Below are positions 24,167-33,089 of a DNA stretch of 64,000 nucleotides, piece after piece. The notes below the pieces were generated by a model. That model did no database searches. It was given only the letters and a program-made list of their open reading frames with translations, and was not told the origin of the DNA. Origin of the DNA: Variovorax sp. EL159. GTDB lineage: Bacteria > Pseudomonadota > Gammaproteobacteria > Burkholderiales > Burkholderiaceae_C. Position 1 is the stretch's first letter. Each line of letters starts with the position of its first letter. The translations under genes were made by a program, and so were the position numbers. Location of the stretch: assembly GCF_900100965.1 (NCBI RefSeq), contig NZ_FMUJ01000002.1:1175869-1239868 (forward strand), in the 5' to 3' direction.

Positions 24167-24823
24167 TCATGCGTCTTCTTCCCGGTCTTGCGCGGCGGCT
24201 GCGGCCGCATGGTCGGCGCCGCCATGCACCGCCAGTTGCGCACGCACCAGCTGGAAGATCTCGCGGTAGGCCTTGCCCTGGCGCGGCGCTTCGCCGGCGG
24301 GGCCGGTCTTCATGTCCTTGCGGGCCTGGCGCACCAGCGCGCGCAGCTGCTGGGAATCGGTGGCGGGGTGGGTTTCGATCCAGCCGCCGAGTGCGTCGTC
24401 GTCGGCAATCAGGCGGTCGCGCCAGCGCTCGGCTTCGTGCAGCGCGGCAGTTTCGGCGGCCGGCACGGTGTTCTGCTCGGTCAGGGCGAGCTTGACGGCT
24501 TCCAGCACTTCGGGTTCGAGCTTGCGCATCAGCTTGCCGATGAACTGCATCTGGCGGCGCTTGCCCTCGAAATTGGTGATGCGCTTGGCCTCGGCAATGG
24601 CGTCGACCAGCTTTTCGTCCAGCGGAAGGGCATCGAACAGGGCGGCGCGCAGGGTGAGCAGCTCGGTGCCGAGCTTTTGCAGTTCGTCGCTCTCGCGCTT
24701 GAGGTCGGTGCGGCTGGCATCGTCGGTGCCCTTGAGCTCGCGCTTGAGTTCAAGGTCGAGTTCGCTGCCTTCGGCAACGAACTGGCCACGGACGAAATAG
24801 CCTTTTTTGGGTTTGCGGGACAT
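24167..24823 (-). CDS. darP: Ribosome-associated protein DarP (YjgA, DUF615)
   Basis: A 218-residue YjgA/DUF615 protein, a factor that associates with late 50S assembly intermediates. Recognisable are the N-terminal MSRKPKKGYFVRGQFV, and RITNFEGKRRQMQFIGKLMRKL (about residues 85-106), the most conserved stretch. The last 20 residues are Ala/His-rich and variable. It is divergent from pmbA by 96 bp, a linkage common in proteobacteria. Confidence 0.9.
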   Translation of the reverse strand: MSRKPKKGYFVRGQFVAEGSELDLELKRELKGTDDASRTDLKRESDELQKLGTELLTLRAALFDALPLDEKLVDAIAEAKRITNFEGKRRQMQFIGKLMRKLEPEVLEAVKLALTEQNTVPAAETAALHEAERWRDRLIADDDALGGWIETHPATDSQQLRALVRQARKDMKTGPAGEAPRQGKAYREIFQLVRAQLAVHGGADHAAAAAAQDREEDA

Positions 24824-24919
24824 GGAGTTGGATTCTGGGCCGCACCGTGCGGCGTTGCAATGTGCGCAACAGACAGTGGGAAAACGAGAAATAGGAGGCG
24901 CAAGTATCATAGCCACCAC

Positions 24920-26290
24920 ATGACGACATCCTCCTCGCGCGCCGATTCCGGCTTCGCCTACAGCCGCTCCTTCTTCGAAAACCTGGTCGACACCGCCTTG
25001 GCGCATGCCAAGAAGCTCGGTGCCACCGACGCCGGGGCCGAGGCCTCCGAGGGCTGCGGCCTGAGCGTGTCGGTGCGCAAGGGCGAGCTGGAGAACGTCG
25101 AGCGCAACCGCGACAAGTCGCTCGGCATCACGGTCTACGTGGGCCATCGCCGCGGCAACGCCAGCACCTCCGACTTCTCCGAAGCCGCGATCAAGCAGAC
25201 CGTGCAAGCGGCCTACGACATCGCCCGCTTCACGGCCGAAGACCCGGTGAGCGGCCTGCCCGACGAGGAAGACATCGCCAAGGATTACCCCGAGCTCGAC
25301 CTGTTCCACCCCTGGGACGTGACGAGCGAGCAGGCCGCCAGGCTGGCGCTGGAGTGCGAAGAAGCCGCGCTGTCGACCGACAAGCGCATCACCAACAGCG
25401 AAGGCGCGGGCGTCTCGGCCCAGCAGAGCCATTTCTTCAGCGCCCATACGCACGGCTTTCGCGGCGGCTACGCCAGCTCGCGGCATTCGATCTCGGTGGC
25501 GCCCATCGCCGGCAAGGGCGACGGCATGCAGCGCGACGCCTGGTACAGCTCGATGCGCGCCGCCGACGAACTGGCCAGCCCGCAGGCCGTGGGCCGCTAC
25601 GCCGCCGAACGGGCACTGAGCCGCCTGAAGTCGCGCAAGATCAAGACCACCGAATGCCCGGTGCTGTTCGAGTCGCCCCTGGCCGTGGGCCTGCTGGGCG
25701 GGCTGGTGCAGGCCGTGAGCGGCGGCGCGCTCTACCGCAAGAGCACCTTCCTGCTCGATTCGCTGGGCAAGCCCGTGCTGCCCAAGCACATCGACATCGC
25801 CGAAGACCCGCACATCCTGCGCGGCAAGGGCAGCTCGCCCTTCGACGACGAAGGCGTGGTCACCCGCGCGCGCAAGGTGGTCGATGCCGGCCGGCTCGAA
25901 GGCTACTTCCTCTCGACGTACTCGGCCCGCAAGCTGGGCATGAAGACCACCGGCAACGCCGGCGGCTCGCACAACCTGACGCTCAGCTCGCGCCTGACGA
26001 AGCACACCGACGACCTCGACGCGATGCTCGCCAAGCTGGGCACTGGCCTCTTCGTGATCGAGCTGATGGGGCAGGGCGTGAACTACGTGACCGGCGACTA
26101 CTCGCGCGGTGCCAGCGGCTTCTGGGTCGAGAAGGGCAAGATCGCCTTCCCGGTGCAGGAGATCACCATTGCCGGCAACCTCAAGGACATGCTGATGGGC
26201 ATTGAAGCCATCGGCGCGGATGCCTACACTTTCGGTGCCAAGACCACGGGGTCGGTGCTGGTGAACCGCATGAAGGTGGCCGGCGCCTGA
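24920..26290 (+). CDS. pmbA: Metalloprotease PmbA (TldE)
   Basis: A 456-residue TldD/PmbA-family protein. With TldD it forms a heterodimer that degrades unfolded or modified peptides (microcin B17 maturation, CcdA antitoxin turnover). PmbA itself lacks the HExxxH metal motif and is the regulatory partner; the sequence agrees, with no such motif. Conserved stretches are GLSVSVRKGELENVERNRD, GITVYVGHRRGNASTSDFS and the C-terminal VNYVTGDYSRGASGFWVEKG. A TATCAT hexamer lies nine bases upstream of the ATG at 24920. Confidence 0.93.
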   Translation: MTTSSSRADSGFAYSRSFFENLVDTALAHAKKLGATDAGAEASEGCGLSVSVRKGELENVERNRDKSLGITVYVGHRRGNASTSDFSEAAIKQTVQAAYDIARFTAEDPVSGLPDEEDIAKDYPELDLFHPWDVTSEQAARLALECEEAALSTDKRITNSEGAGVSAQQSHFFSAHTHGFRGGYASSRHSISVAPIAGKGDGMQRDAWYSSMRAADELASPQAVGRYAAERALSRLKSRKIKTTECPVLFESPLAVGLLGGLVQAVSGGALYRKSTFLLDSLGKPVLPKHIDIAEDPHILRGKGSSPFDDEGVVTRARKVVDAGRLEGYFLSTYSARKLGMKTTGNAGGSHNLTLSSRLTKHTDDLDAMLAKLGTGLFVIELMGQGVNYVTGDYSRGASGFWVEKGKIAFPVQEITIAGNLKDMLMGIEAIGADAYTFGAKTTGSVLVNRMKVAGA

Positions 26291-26366
26291 GCCGGCGCCA
26301 CAGCCCACTGCGATTGCGGCGCTGACCCGAAAGACCCCGGCTTCGTTTCAGGCAGGGACATTCAGG

Positions 26367-27317
26367 ATGAGCAGACACCACGCCGCACGCAAACCCGAAC
26401 TCGAGCACGAGCTTCTGCGCGACCCGCGGCTGGGCTTCGAGCCGGCACGCGGCGGTTCGGTGCGGTGCCTGCACCACGGTGTGCCCTGGCCCTTCGACTG
26501 CTGGCACTACCACGACGAGTACGAGCTGCAATGCATCAACCGCAGCAGCGGCGATGCCTTCGTCGGCAACCACATCGGCCGTTTCGAGCCGGGCTACGTG
26601 GCACTGGTGGGCGCGCGGCTGCCGCACACCTGGATCTCGCACGACGTGCCGCCCGAGGGCATTGCCGAGCGCAGCATGGTCATCCACTTTCGTGACGAGC
26701 CGCTGCGCAAGGGCGTGGGCCTGTTCTCCGAACTGGAGGCGGTGGTGCCGCTGCTCGACCGGGCCCGGCTCGGCGTCGAGTTCTTCGGCATCGGCGACCT
26801 GGTGCGCGAGCGCTTCCGGCGCGTGCAGGCGCAGGAGGGCATGGCGCGGCTCTCCGAGTTCATCGGCCTGCTGCACGAACTGGCCAACTGGCCCGACTGG
26901 CGCCAGATTTCCAGCGCCGCCGAGCCGGCGGGCGAAGACCCGAGCGCCAATACCCGCATGCGCCGCGTGCTCGACTACCTCGACCAGCACCTGACGGAAG
27001 AGCTTTCGCTGCCGGCCGTGTGCGCCGTGGCCAACATGGCCGAAAGCAGCTTCTCGCGCTACTTCCACAAGCACATGGGCGCCACTTTCACCGACTTCGT
27101 CACGCGGCTGCGCATCGCCAAGGCCTGCGAGATGCTGCAGGTGTCCGACCAGCTGGTGAGCGACATCTGCTACGAGGTGGGCTTCTCGAACCTGGCGAAT
27201 TTCAACCGGCGCTTTCTGCAGCTCAAGGGCATGACACCCTCGGCCTACCGGCACCAGGCGCAGGACCGCTTCGGCTTGCGCACGGCGCAGAACACGCCGC
27301 TTGCCACCACGGCCTGA
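26367..27317 (+). CDS. AraC-family regulator (MtlR-like)
   Basis: A 316-residue regulator with an N-terminal cupin sensor (WHYHDEYELQCINRSSG, FEPGYVALVGARLPHTWISH; residues 30-110) and a C-terminal AraC/XylS double helix-turn-helix (residues 200-300: LSLPAVCAVANMAESSFSRY and ICYEVGFSNLANFNRRFLQ). This cupin type is found in regulators of mannitol/sorbitol and other sugar ABC operons. The nearest candidate target is the polyol ABC operon beginning at 31803, from which it is separated by three unrelated leftward genes. The pairing is an inference. Confidence 0.85.
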   Translation: MSRHHAARKPELEHELLRDPRLGFEPARGGSVRCLHHGVPWPFDCWHYHDEYELQCINRSSGDAFVGNHIGRFEPGYVALVGARLPHTWISHDVPPEGIAERSMVIHFRDEPLRKGVGLFSELEAVVPLLDRARLGVEFFGIGDLVRERFRRVQAQEGMARLSEFIGLLHELANWPDWRQISSAAEPAGEDPSANTRMRRVLDYLDQHLTEELSLPAVCAVANMAESSFSRYFHKHMGATFTDFVTRLRIAKACEMLQVSDQLVSDICYEVGFSNLANFNRRFLQLKGMTPSAYRHQAQDRFGLRTAQNTPLATTA

Positions 27318-27340
27318 ACCGCGCCGCCGTAGCAGCGGCC

Positions 27341-28570
27341 TCAGGGCTCTGAATCCTGCGGCGTCAGGTGCCGGGTCACCGTCCAGAACACCAGCGCGAG
27401 CCCACTGACGAGCGCCCCCGCTGCGCAGACGCCGTTCCAGCCCGCATGGGCGTACACCATCGTCGAGGCCATCGACCCGGTGGCCGAGCCGATGGAATAG
27501 AAGATCATGTAGCCGCCGGTCAGCCGGCTCTGGGCTTCCGGGCGCACGCGATAGATCAGGCTCTGGTTGGCCACGTGCACCGACTGCAGCCCGAAGTCGA
27601 TCATGACGACGCCGGCCACCATCGCCCAGATGGACCACGGCAACAAGGCGATGAGCGCCCACGACAGCAGCATCGCCGTAAGCCCGATGCCGGTGATGCG
27701 CTGCGCGCGTCCGCGGTCCGACTGACGGCCCGCTCGCGCGGCACCCAGGACGCCGGCAACGCCCGCCAGGCCGAACAGGCCCACCTGCGTGTGCGAGAGC
27801 GAGAACGGCGGCGCCGTCAGCGGCAGCACCATCGGCGTGAGCATCATCGTGATGGCCATGAAGATCAGCATCGCGAGCACCGAGCGGACCCGCAGCACCG
27901 GCTCCTGCGCGAAGAGCGTGAACACCGAGCGGATCAGCTGCAGGTACGACATGCCCGTGGCCGGCCGCGCGTGCCTCGGAAGCGCCATCCACAGCAGCCC
28001 GGACACCACCAGCGTGGCCGCCGCGGACGCGAGGTACACCGCGCGCCAGCCGAAGAGATCCGACAGGCTGCCCGAGACGGCACGCGCCAGCAGGATGCCG
28101 AGGATGATGCCGCTGGTCACGGTGCTGACCATGCGCCCGCGCTCGCCCGGTGGGGCCATGCTGGCCGCGTAGGCCACCAGCACCTGCGTCACGACCGCCA
28201 GCACGCCCACGGTGGCCATGGCCGGCAACAGAATCGCCGCGCGCGGCGCCAGCGCGACGCACAGCAATGCGACCACCGACAGTAGCAACTGTCCGACGAT
28301 CAATCGCCGCCGGTCGATCAGGTCGCCCAGCGGCACGACCAGCAGGAGCCCCAGGCCATAACCGACCTGGGTGATGGTGACGACCGCGCCGACCGTGGCG
28401 GGCCGGATGCCGAAGGTGTCGGCCAGCGTGTCCAGCAGCGGCTGGGCGTAGTAGACGTTGGCCACCGCGAGTCCGCAGGCGATTGCGAACAGCAGCGCGA
28501 GCGCACCCGATATCGATGGCGCGGGGCAGCGATGGGCCCCGGCCGTTGCCGAGTCGACGTTCAAGTCCAT
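27341..28570 (-). CDS. MFS transporter (YnfM/NepI-like drug or metabolite exporter)
   Basis: A 409-residue major facilitator with 12 predicted helices. The signature NVYYAQPLLDTLADTFGI in TM1 and GYGLGLLLVVPLGDLIDRRRL after TM2 place it in the group of small MFS efflux proteins that includes YdhP/NepI relatives. The substrate is unknown. It starts 26 bp after the stop of the alpha/beta hydrolase, on the same strand, so the two are probably one transcription unit controlled by the palindrome at 29485-29539. Confidence 0.85.
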   Translation of the reverse strand: MDLNVDSATAGAHRCPAPSISGALALLFAIACGLAVANVYYAQPLLDTLADTFGIRPATVGAVVTITQVGYGLGLLLVVPLGDLIDRRRLIVGQLLLSVVALLCVALAPRAAILLPAMATVGVLAVVTQVLVAYAASMAPPGERGRMVSTVTSGIILGILLARAVSGSLSDLFGWRAVYLASAAATLVVSGLLWMALPRHARPATGMSYLQLIRSVFTLFAQEPVLRVRSVLAMLIFMAITMMLTPMVLPLTAPPFSLSHTQVGLFGLAGVAGVLGAARAGRQSDRGRAQRITGIGLTAMLLSWALIALLPWSIWAMVAGVVMIDFGLQSVHVANQSLIYRVRPEAQSRLTGGYMIFYSIGSATGSMASTMVYAHAGWNGVCAAGALVSGLALVFWTVTRHLTPQDSEP

Positions 28571-28596
28571 GGCGATGTTTCCTGGAGGCGTGGACT

Positions 28597-29460
28597 TCAG
28601 GCGCTCAGCGCATCGTGGAAACGCGCGATGTGAACGGCGATGGCTTCCCCGAGCTCTTCGAGCGCGAAGTGGCCGGTGTCGAGCAGCTTGAAGTCGACCC
28701 GCTTGAGGTCGCGTTGGTAAGGGTAGGCACCCGATGGCGGAAAGATCGCGTCATTGGCGCCCCAGACGACCAGCGTCGGCGGCTGGTGCTGCCGGAAGTA
28801 GGCCTGCCAGACGGGGTAGAGCGGCAGGTTGTTCTTGTAGTCGTACAGCAGCGCGGCCATTGCGTCCTTGTTGCCGGGGCGTGCCAGCAGGGCGCGCTGC
28901 AGCAGCCAGTTGTCGGGGTCGATGCGTTCCACGTCCTTCACGCCGTGGGTGTAGTTCCATGCCAGGGCTTCGTCCGACATGGCGGCTTCGCGGACCCTGG
29001 CGTAGTTGGCCGTCGACGGGTCTTTCCACAACGCGCGGGCCAGCCCCCAGAAATCGTCCGGCAGGCCTTCCTCGTAGGCATTGGCGTTCTGCACCACCAG
29101 AAAGTCGATCCTGTCCGGCCGGCGCGTGGCCAGCCGGAATCCGACGGGGCCGCCGAAGTCCTGCATGTAGAGGCCGTAGCTCTTGAGGCCGAGTTGGTCG
29201 ACGAGCTTGCCGACGACGTCCGCGAGGTTGTCGAAGGTGTAGCTGAACTCCGCGACCGACGGCGCCTCGCTGTGCCCGAAGCCGGGGTAGTCCGGTGCGA
29301 TGACGTGGAAGCGGTGGGCCAGTCGCTCGATCAGCTCCCGGTACATGAAGGACGAGGCCGGAAAGCCGTGCAGCAGGAGCAGGGCCGGCAGCGCGGGGTC
29401 GCCTGCCTCGCGGTAGAAGATCTTCAGGCCGTCGATGGTGGTGGTGCGGTAGTGGGTCAT
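28597..29460 (-). CDS. Alpha/beta hydrolase (haloalkane dehalogenase / epoxide hydrolase-like)
   Basis: A 287-residue alpha/beta hydrolase. The oxyanion loop HGFPASSFMYRELI (residues 32-45), the nucleophile elbow MQDFGGPVGFR (with Asp instead of Ser), the acid-containing VVWGANDAIFPP and the C-terminal DTGHFALEE with the catalytic His match the Asp-nucleophile branch (haloalkane dehalogenases, epoxide hydrolases, fluoroacetate dehalogenases). The exact reaction cannot be assigned. The ATG at 29460 starts at the conserved strand; an upstream start at 29493 would lie in the operator. It is first in a two-gene unit with the MFS exporter. Confidence 0.85.
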   Translation of the reverse strand: MTHYRTTTIDGLKIFYREAGDPALPALLLLHGFPASSFMYRELIERLAHRFHVIAPDYPGFGHSEAPSVAEFSYTFDNLADVVGKLVDQLGLKSYGLYMQDFGGPVGFRLATRRPDRIDFLVVQNANAYEEGLPDDFWGLARALWKDPSTANYARVREAAMSDEALAWNYTHGVKDVERIDPDNWLLQRALLARPGNKDAMAALLYDYKNNLPLYPVWQAYFRQHQPPTLVVWGANDAIFPPSGAYPYQRDLKRVDFKLLDTGHFALEELGEAIAVHIARFHDALSA

Positions 29461-29484
29461 GGAACGTGCGGCGGTGGCCGGTTG

Positions 29485-29539
29485 TGGTTGCAAAAAAAGA
29501 CCAGATTGATTTTAGTGATCTAGTTTTATATTGCAACCA
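29485..29539 (-). promoter_or_regulatory. Promoter and nested operators of the hydrolase-MFS unit
   Basis: On the minus strand TTGCAA and TAAAAT with a 16-bp spacer form a good promoter. Two nested symmetric elements cover it: an outer perfect 9-bp inverted repeat (TGGTTGCAA at 29485-29493, TTGCAACCA at 29531-29539) and an inner ACTAGAT / ATCTGGT pair around the -10. This looks like a TetR- or MarR-type repressor site, but no such regulator gene is adjacent. Confidence 0.6.
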
Positions 29540-29587
29540 ATGAGGGCAAAGCCATGCCGCAGGCATGCGTCGCACACGCGTTCCGAC

Positions 29588-29617
29588 GAAAGCCGGCGCA
29601 ATGCCGCGCCGGCTTTC
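29588..29617. terminator. Strong hairpin downstream of the M4 protease gene
   Basis: A perfect 12-bp inverted repeat, GAAAGCCGGCGC (29588-29599) and GCGCCGGCTTTC (29606-29617) with a 6-base loop, lies 25 bases past the protease stop. Its A/T outer end resembles bidirectional intrinsic terminators. Confidence 0.65.
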
Positions 29618-29641
29618 GCTTCATCGCATCACATCAGGAGG

Positions 29642-31378
29642 TCATTGCACCGACACCGCGCTCCACGCGCGGGCGACGGCCGCCTGCTCTGCCGAGTTGG
29701 CACCGTACAGGTCGGTGGCCGCGCGGATCGATGCCGCGCGGGCATTCGGGTAGGTCGAGCTGGAGTTGAGGTACACGGTCAGCGCGCGGTACCAGATCCT
29801 GCCGGCCTTGTCGCGCCCGATGCCCGCAAGGCTCGTGTCGCCGTTGCACACCAGGTCGCTCTTGGTCAGCCTGCTTTCGCCCGTGGGCACCACCGCGCCT
29901 TCGGCCAGGAGGTAGAAGAAGCGGTTGCCCACGCCGGACGTGAGGTGCGGGTCGTGCCGGGGATTCACCTGCGTGCTCTTGAAGCCGCCCTGCGGATAGC
30001 AGACGTACGAGCGCCCGTCGACGTCCTGCTTGTACATCTTGCGCAGGCCGCCGGCCAGGATTCTTGCGCCAATGACGTAGTTGCCCGGATCGTTCGCGTT
30101 GTTCGCGTAGAACTTGACGAGGGTGCCGAAGATGTCGGAGTTCGCTTCGTTCAGGCCGCCGGCGTCGCGCGAGTAGGCCAGGTTCGCGGTGGCCTGGTTC
30201 ACGCCGTGGCTCATCTCGTGCCCGGCGACGTCGATGGACACCACCGGCTTCGGCAGCGAGGTGCCTGCCTCGCCGTCGCCGTAGGCCATCATGCGGCCCT
30301 CGCTCAGCCATGCGGCATTCGCGCCCGTGGTGGAGCCGTCCTGGTTGAGGAACAGCACGTGCGCGTAGCTCTGCACGCCCTTGCCGTCGTTGAAGATGCC
30401 GTTGCGGCCGTGGGTGTCCTTGTAGTAGTCCCAGGTCTTGGCCAGGCCGTAGTTGATGTCGACCGCGACGGTCTTGCGGTCGGTGGTGGTGCCGTTGCCC
30501 CACTTGTTGTCGGGGCTGGTGAACGGCGCCAGGTCGGGCGAGTCCGCAAGGTCGGTGTACACCGCGTCGCGCCCGTCGATCACTTCGCCGCCGCCGCGCG
30601 TCGGGTCGACCATGCGATAGGCGTTGTTGCCGGTCTGGTCGGTGGCGATCTGCAGGTCGCCGTAGTACAGCGACTTGCCGGTCCCCATCGCAGCCGCGGT
30701 GTGCACGAGGTCTTCGGCGTCCAGCAGCTTGCCGTCGCGCGCGTCGACGTAGTAGACGACGGCGCTTCCGTGCGCCGCGGTGGCCCTGCCGTACACGCGC
30801 ACCGCATAGGCAAGCACCGGTGTCTCGTCGCGCGCGAAGACGACGAGCTCGGGCGTGCCGTAGCGCATCACCGCGCTGGCAAAGCTCTGCGCGGCAATGC
30901 TCTTTGCGCGCTCGGCGCCGATGTCGGGCGCGTTCTGGATCACGGTGCGCCCGCCGACCTTGCCCAGCGTCTCGGGCAGGCGGATGGCGCTCTTTTGCGT
31001 CAGGTCGGACTGGAGCAGCCGGCCCTGGCTCGAATGCACGATCACGTCGCCGCCGATCACGCGCAGGCCGTCGTGATAGCGGTCGAAGCGCACGTGCTCG
31101 GTGCCGTCCTTGTCCACGATCACGTCGCGTGCCTTGAACTGATCGCCACTGCCAGGCAGTGCCGGCTTGGCGGCTGCGCCGGATGCCATCGACCGGCCCG
31201 AGGGTGACGGAGAGGCCGCAGGGGGCGCCGCGACGTTGAAGCTCGACGGGTTGCTCTGGATCAACGCCAGTGCACGGTCGACGGCCGCCTGTCGGTCCGC
31301 CTCGGCGGCGAAGGCGACATGACCCGCCACGGTCAGCAGGGCGACAACGAGAACTCTGAGTCTGGTTTTCATAGGCAT
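29642..31378 (-). CDS. Secreted M4-family (thermolysin-like) metalloprotease
   Basis: A 578-residue secreted zinc protease. A signal peptide (about residues 1-26, ending AFAAE) is followed by a FTP/PepSY-type propeptide (about 60-220) and the thermolysin catalytic domain, with HEMSH in SIDVAGHEMSHGVNQAT (first two zinc His and catalytic Glu), and the third ligand in GGLNEANSDIFGTL; the C-terminal domain has the active-site His in DPHLTSGVGNRFFYLLAEG. The region between propeptide and mature enzyme is intact, so it should autoprocess. Starts at 31378 (MPM) or 31372 are both possible. It is a stand-alone gene, divergent from the ABC operon. Confidence 0.9.
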   Translation of the reverse strand: MPMKTRLRVLVVALLTVAGHVAFAAEADRQAAVDRALALIQSNPSSFNVAAPPAASPSPSGRSMASGAAAKPALPGSGDQFKARDVIVDKDGTEHVRFDRYHDGLRVIGGDVIVHSSQGRLLQSDLTQKSAIRLPETLGKVGGRTVIQNAPDIGAERAKSIAAQSFASAVMRYGTPELVVFARDETPVLAYAVRVYGRATAAHGSAVVYYVDARDGKLLDAEDLVHTAAAMGTGKSLYYGDLQIATDQTGNNAYRMVDPTRGGGEVIDGRDAVYTDLADSPDLAPFTSPDNKWGNGTTTDRKTVAVDINYGLAKTWDYYKDTHGRNGIFNDGKGVQSYAHVLFLNQDGSTTGANAAWLSEGRMMAYGDGEAGTSLPKPVVSIDVAGHEMSHGVNQATANLAYSRDAGGLNEANSDIFGTLVKFYANNANDPGNYVIGARILAGGLRKMYKQDVDGRSYVCYPQGGFKSTQVNPRHDPHLTSGVGNRFFYLLAEGAVVPTGESRLTKSDLVCNGDTSLAGIGRDKAGRIWYRALTVYLNSSSTYPNARAASIRAATDLYGANSAEQAAVARAWSAVSVQ

Positions 31379-31802
31379 TCCACAAAAGGTGATGTAAGGG
31401 GTAGACACATACCGGCCCGACCGCCGCTTGTGACAGCGGTCATTGGCCGCGTGCATTACAGCCGGGATGCCATGGAGCGTCGATACGCGGGAAGTAGTCG
31501 ATACCGCAGGTTTTCTGCGTGCGCGCGTGCGGCTTTCACACCTTCGTTTTGCTATCGATACGAAGGAGGTACAGGCGCGATGGAAGGGAACTGCATTGGG
31601 CAAACCCTATGCGGTTGGCCCGCGCCGCGAGGCGACCGATACGCATCTGCCTCCGGCAAAACCCCGAGCCGGGTGGTCATGAAAATACCAGCGCTCCGGC
31701 TCGCGTGTACGCGGCGCCGCGCTGCCGGTGCCTACGCTTCGTGCCACCTGTTCCTGCCGCGATTTGCCGGCAATCCACGACAGGCTCAAAGGAGACGAAG
31801 CG
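31379..31802. promoter_or_regulatory. 424-bp intergenic control region with four CGATAC motifs
   Basis: No gene is seen here. The hexamer CGATAC occurs four times (31481-31486, 31499-31504, 31556-31561, 31637-31642); the first two are direct repeats of GTCGATAC spaced 18 bp. Direct repeats of this kind are typical AraC-family half-sites. The region separates the protease gene from the rightward polyol ABC operon. The ABC binding-protein gene has a good ribosome site (AAAGGAGA) at its right end. Confidence 0.4.
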
Positions 31803-33089
31803 ATGGCTGTTCAAGAAAACCGGCACCGGATGGTGGGCTGCGCGATGCTGATCGCGGCACTGGCCGCATGGGGCGGCGCGGCCCAGGCCCAACAGGTCTG
31901 CAAGGAGGACGTGCGCGTCCTGTCCCAGCCCCGTGACGGGCTGACTCTGCTCGAGAAGTACAAGGACGAGTTCAAGGCCCTGAGCGGCGTCTCGTTCAAC
32001 ATCGACAACCTCAACGAGAACGACCGCCGCACCAAGACGCGCGCCGACGCCTCGACCGTCGGCAAGTACAACGTGTACTACGTCGACGAGGCCAACGTGC
32101 CGCTGTTCGCGCAGTCCAAGTGGATCGTGCCGCTGGCCAAGTACTACCCGGCGGACTACGACTACGCCGACTTCGACCCGGGCCGCCAGAAGGTCGCGAC
32201 CTTCGCCGGCCAGGCGTGGTTTGCGCCGCTCACCGGTGGCGGCGACCTGCTGGTCTACCGCAAGGACCTGCTCGAGAAGGCCGGCGTGAAGCCGCCGACC
32301 ACGCTCGACGAATTCGTCGCCGCCGCGAAGAAGCTCAACGACCCTGCCAACGGCGTCTACGGCGTGGCCCTGCGCGGCCAGCGCGGCTCGGGCGCCAACG
32401 TGTGGCGCTGGATGCCGTTCTTTCGCGGCTATGGCGGCCAATGGTTCGACGGCGACAAGCCGGTCTTCAACTCGCCCGCCGCGGTGAAGGCCACGCAGAC
32501 CTACCTCGAACTGTTCAAGTACTCGGCGCCCGGCACCAAGACCGGCGGCTGGGACGAATCCACCGGTGCCTTCCTGGCGGGCAAGGTCGCGATGCTGGTC
32601 GAGTCGACGCCGCTGGCAGGCAATGCGCTCGACCCCAAGATGTCGACCGTGATCGGCAAGGTCGCCTACCTGCCGCCACCCACGCCGCTGACCGGCGGCG
32701 GCTACGGCCACGGCCTGGCCATCGGCACCAAGGCCAACAAGACCGAAGAGGCGAAGCAGTGCGCCGGTCTCTTCATCGCCTGGGCCACTTCGAAGAAGCA
32801 GGAGCAGCGCCGCCTTGCCGAAGGCCAGTTCGGTGAACTCAACCGCACCAGCGTGCTGGGCAGCCCCGAGTTCGCCAAGCGCTACGGCGCTGACTTGGGC
32901 AAGGCATTGGCCGACACCGGCAAGGTCACGGCCGTGAACTTCTGGCAGGACGCCGCATGGCCCGACCTCGGCGACCGCTGGGGGATCATCCTGGAAGAAC
33001 TCATCACCGGCTCGCGTACCGACATCCAGGGCGGGCTCGACGAACTCGACGCCTACGCCAAGCAGCTGATCGCACGGCGCAAGAAGTAA
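31803..33089 (+). CDS. ABC transporter binding protein for sugars or polyols
   Basis: A 428-residue family-1 extracellular solute-binding protein with a Sec signal peptide (AMLIAALAAWGGAAQA, cleaved near residue 29). The bilobal-fold motifs VYYVDEANVPLFAQ, PLTGGGDLLVYRKDLLEKAG, and GVALRGQRGSGANVWRWMPF match sorbitol/mannitol- and arabinitol-type binding proteins. It is the first gene of a five-gene operon (binding protein, two permeases, ATPase, dehydrogenase), and the next ATG overlaps its stop (TAATG). A polyol substrate is inferred from the dehydrogenase at the end of the operon. Confidence 0.88.
   Translation: MAVQENRHRMVGCAMLIAALAAWGGAAQAQQVCKEDVRVLSQPRDGLTLLEKYKDEFKALSGVSFNIDNLNENDRRTKTRADASTVGKYNVYYVDEANVPLFAQSKWIVPLAKYYPADYDYADFDPGRQKVATFAGQAWFAPLTGGGDLLVYRKDLLEKAGVKPPTTLDEFVAAAKKLNDPANGVYGVALRGQRGSGANVWRWMPFFRGYGGQWFDGDKPVFNSPAAVKATQTYLELFKYSAPGTKTGGWDESTGAFLAGKVAMLVESTPLAGNALDPKMSTVIGKVAYLPPPTPLTGGGYGHGLAIGTKANKTEEAKQCAGLFIAWATSKKQEQRRLAEGQFGELNRTSVLGSPEFAKRYGADLGKALADTGKVTAVNFWQDAAWPDLGDRWGIILEELITGSRTDIQGGLDELDAYAKQLIARRKK

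Noticed and set aside
29540..29641. Truncated TetR gene next to the operator
   Set aside because: The short frame from 29539 has no helix-turn-helix pattern and runs through the perfect terminator hairpin.
29531..31207. A rightward 558-codon frame opposite the M4 protease
   Set aside because: The protease has signal peptide, propeptide and zinc motifs in order; the antisense frame has none.
31681..31935. Small ORF beginning MKIPALRLACTRRR upstream of the ABC binding protein
   Set aside because: It runs into the binding-protein gene in another frame, is Arg/Gly/Pro-rich and lacks a ribosome site.
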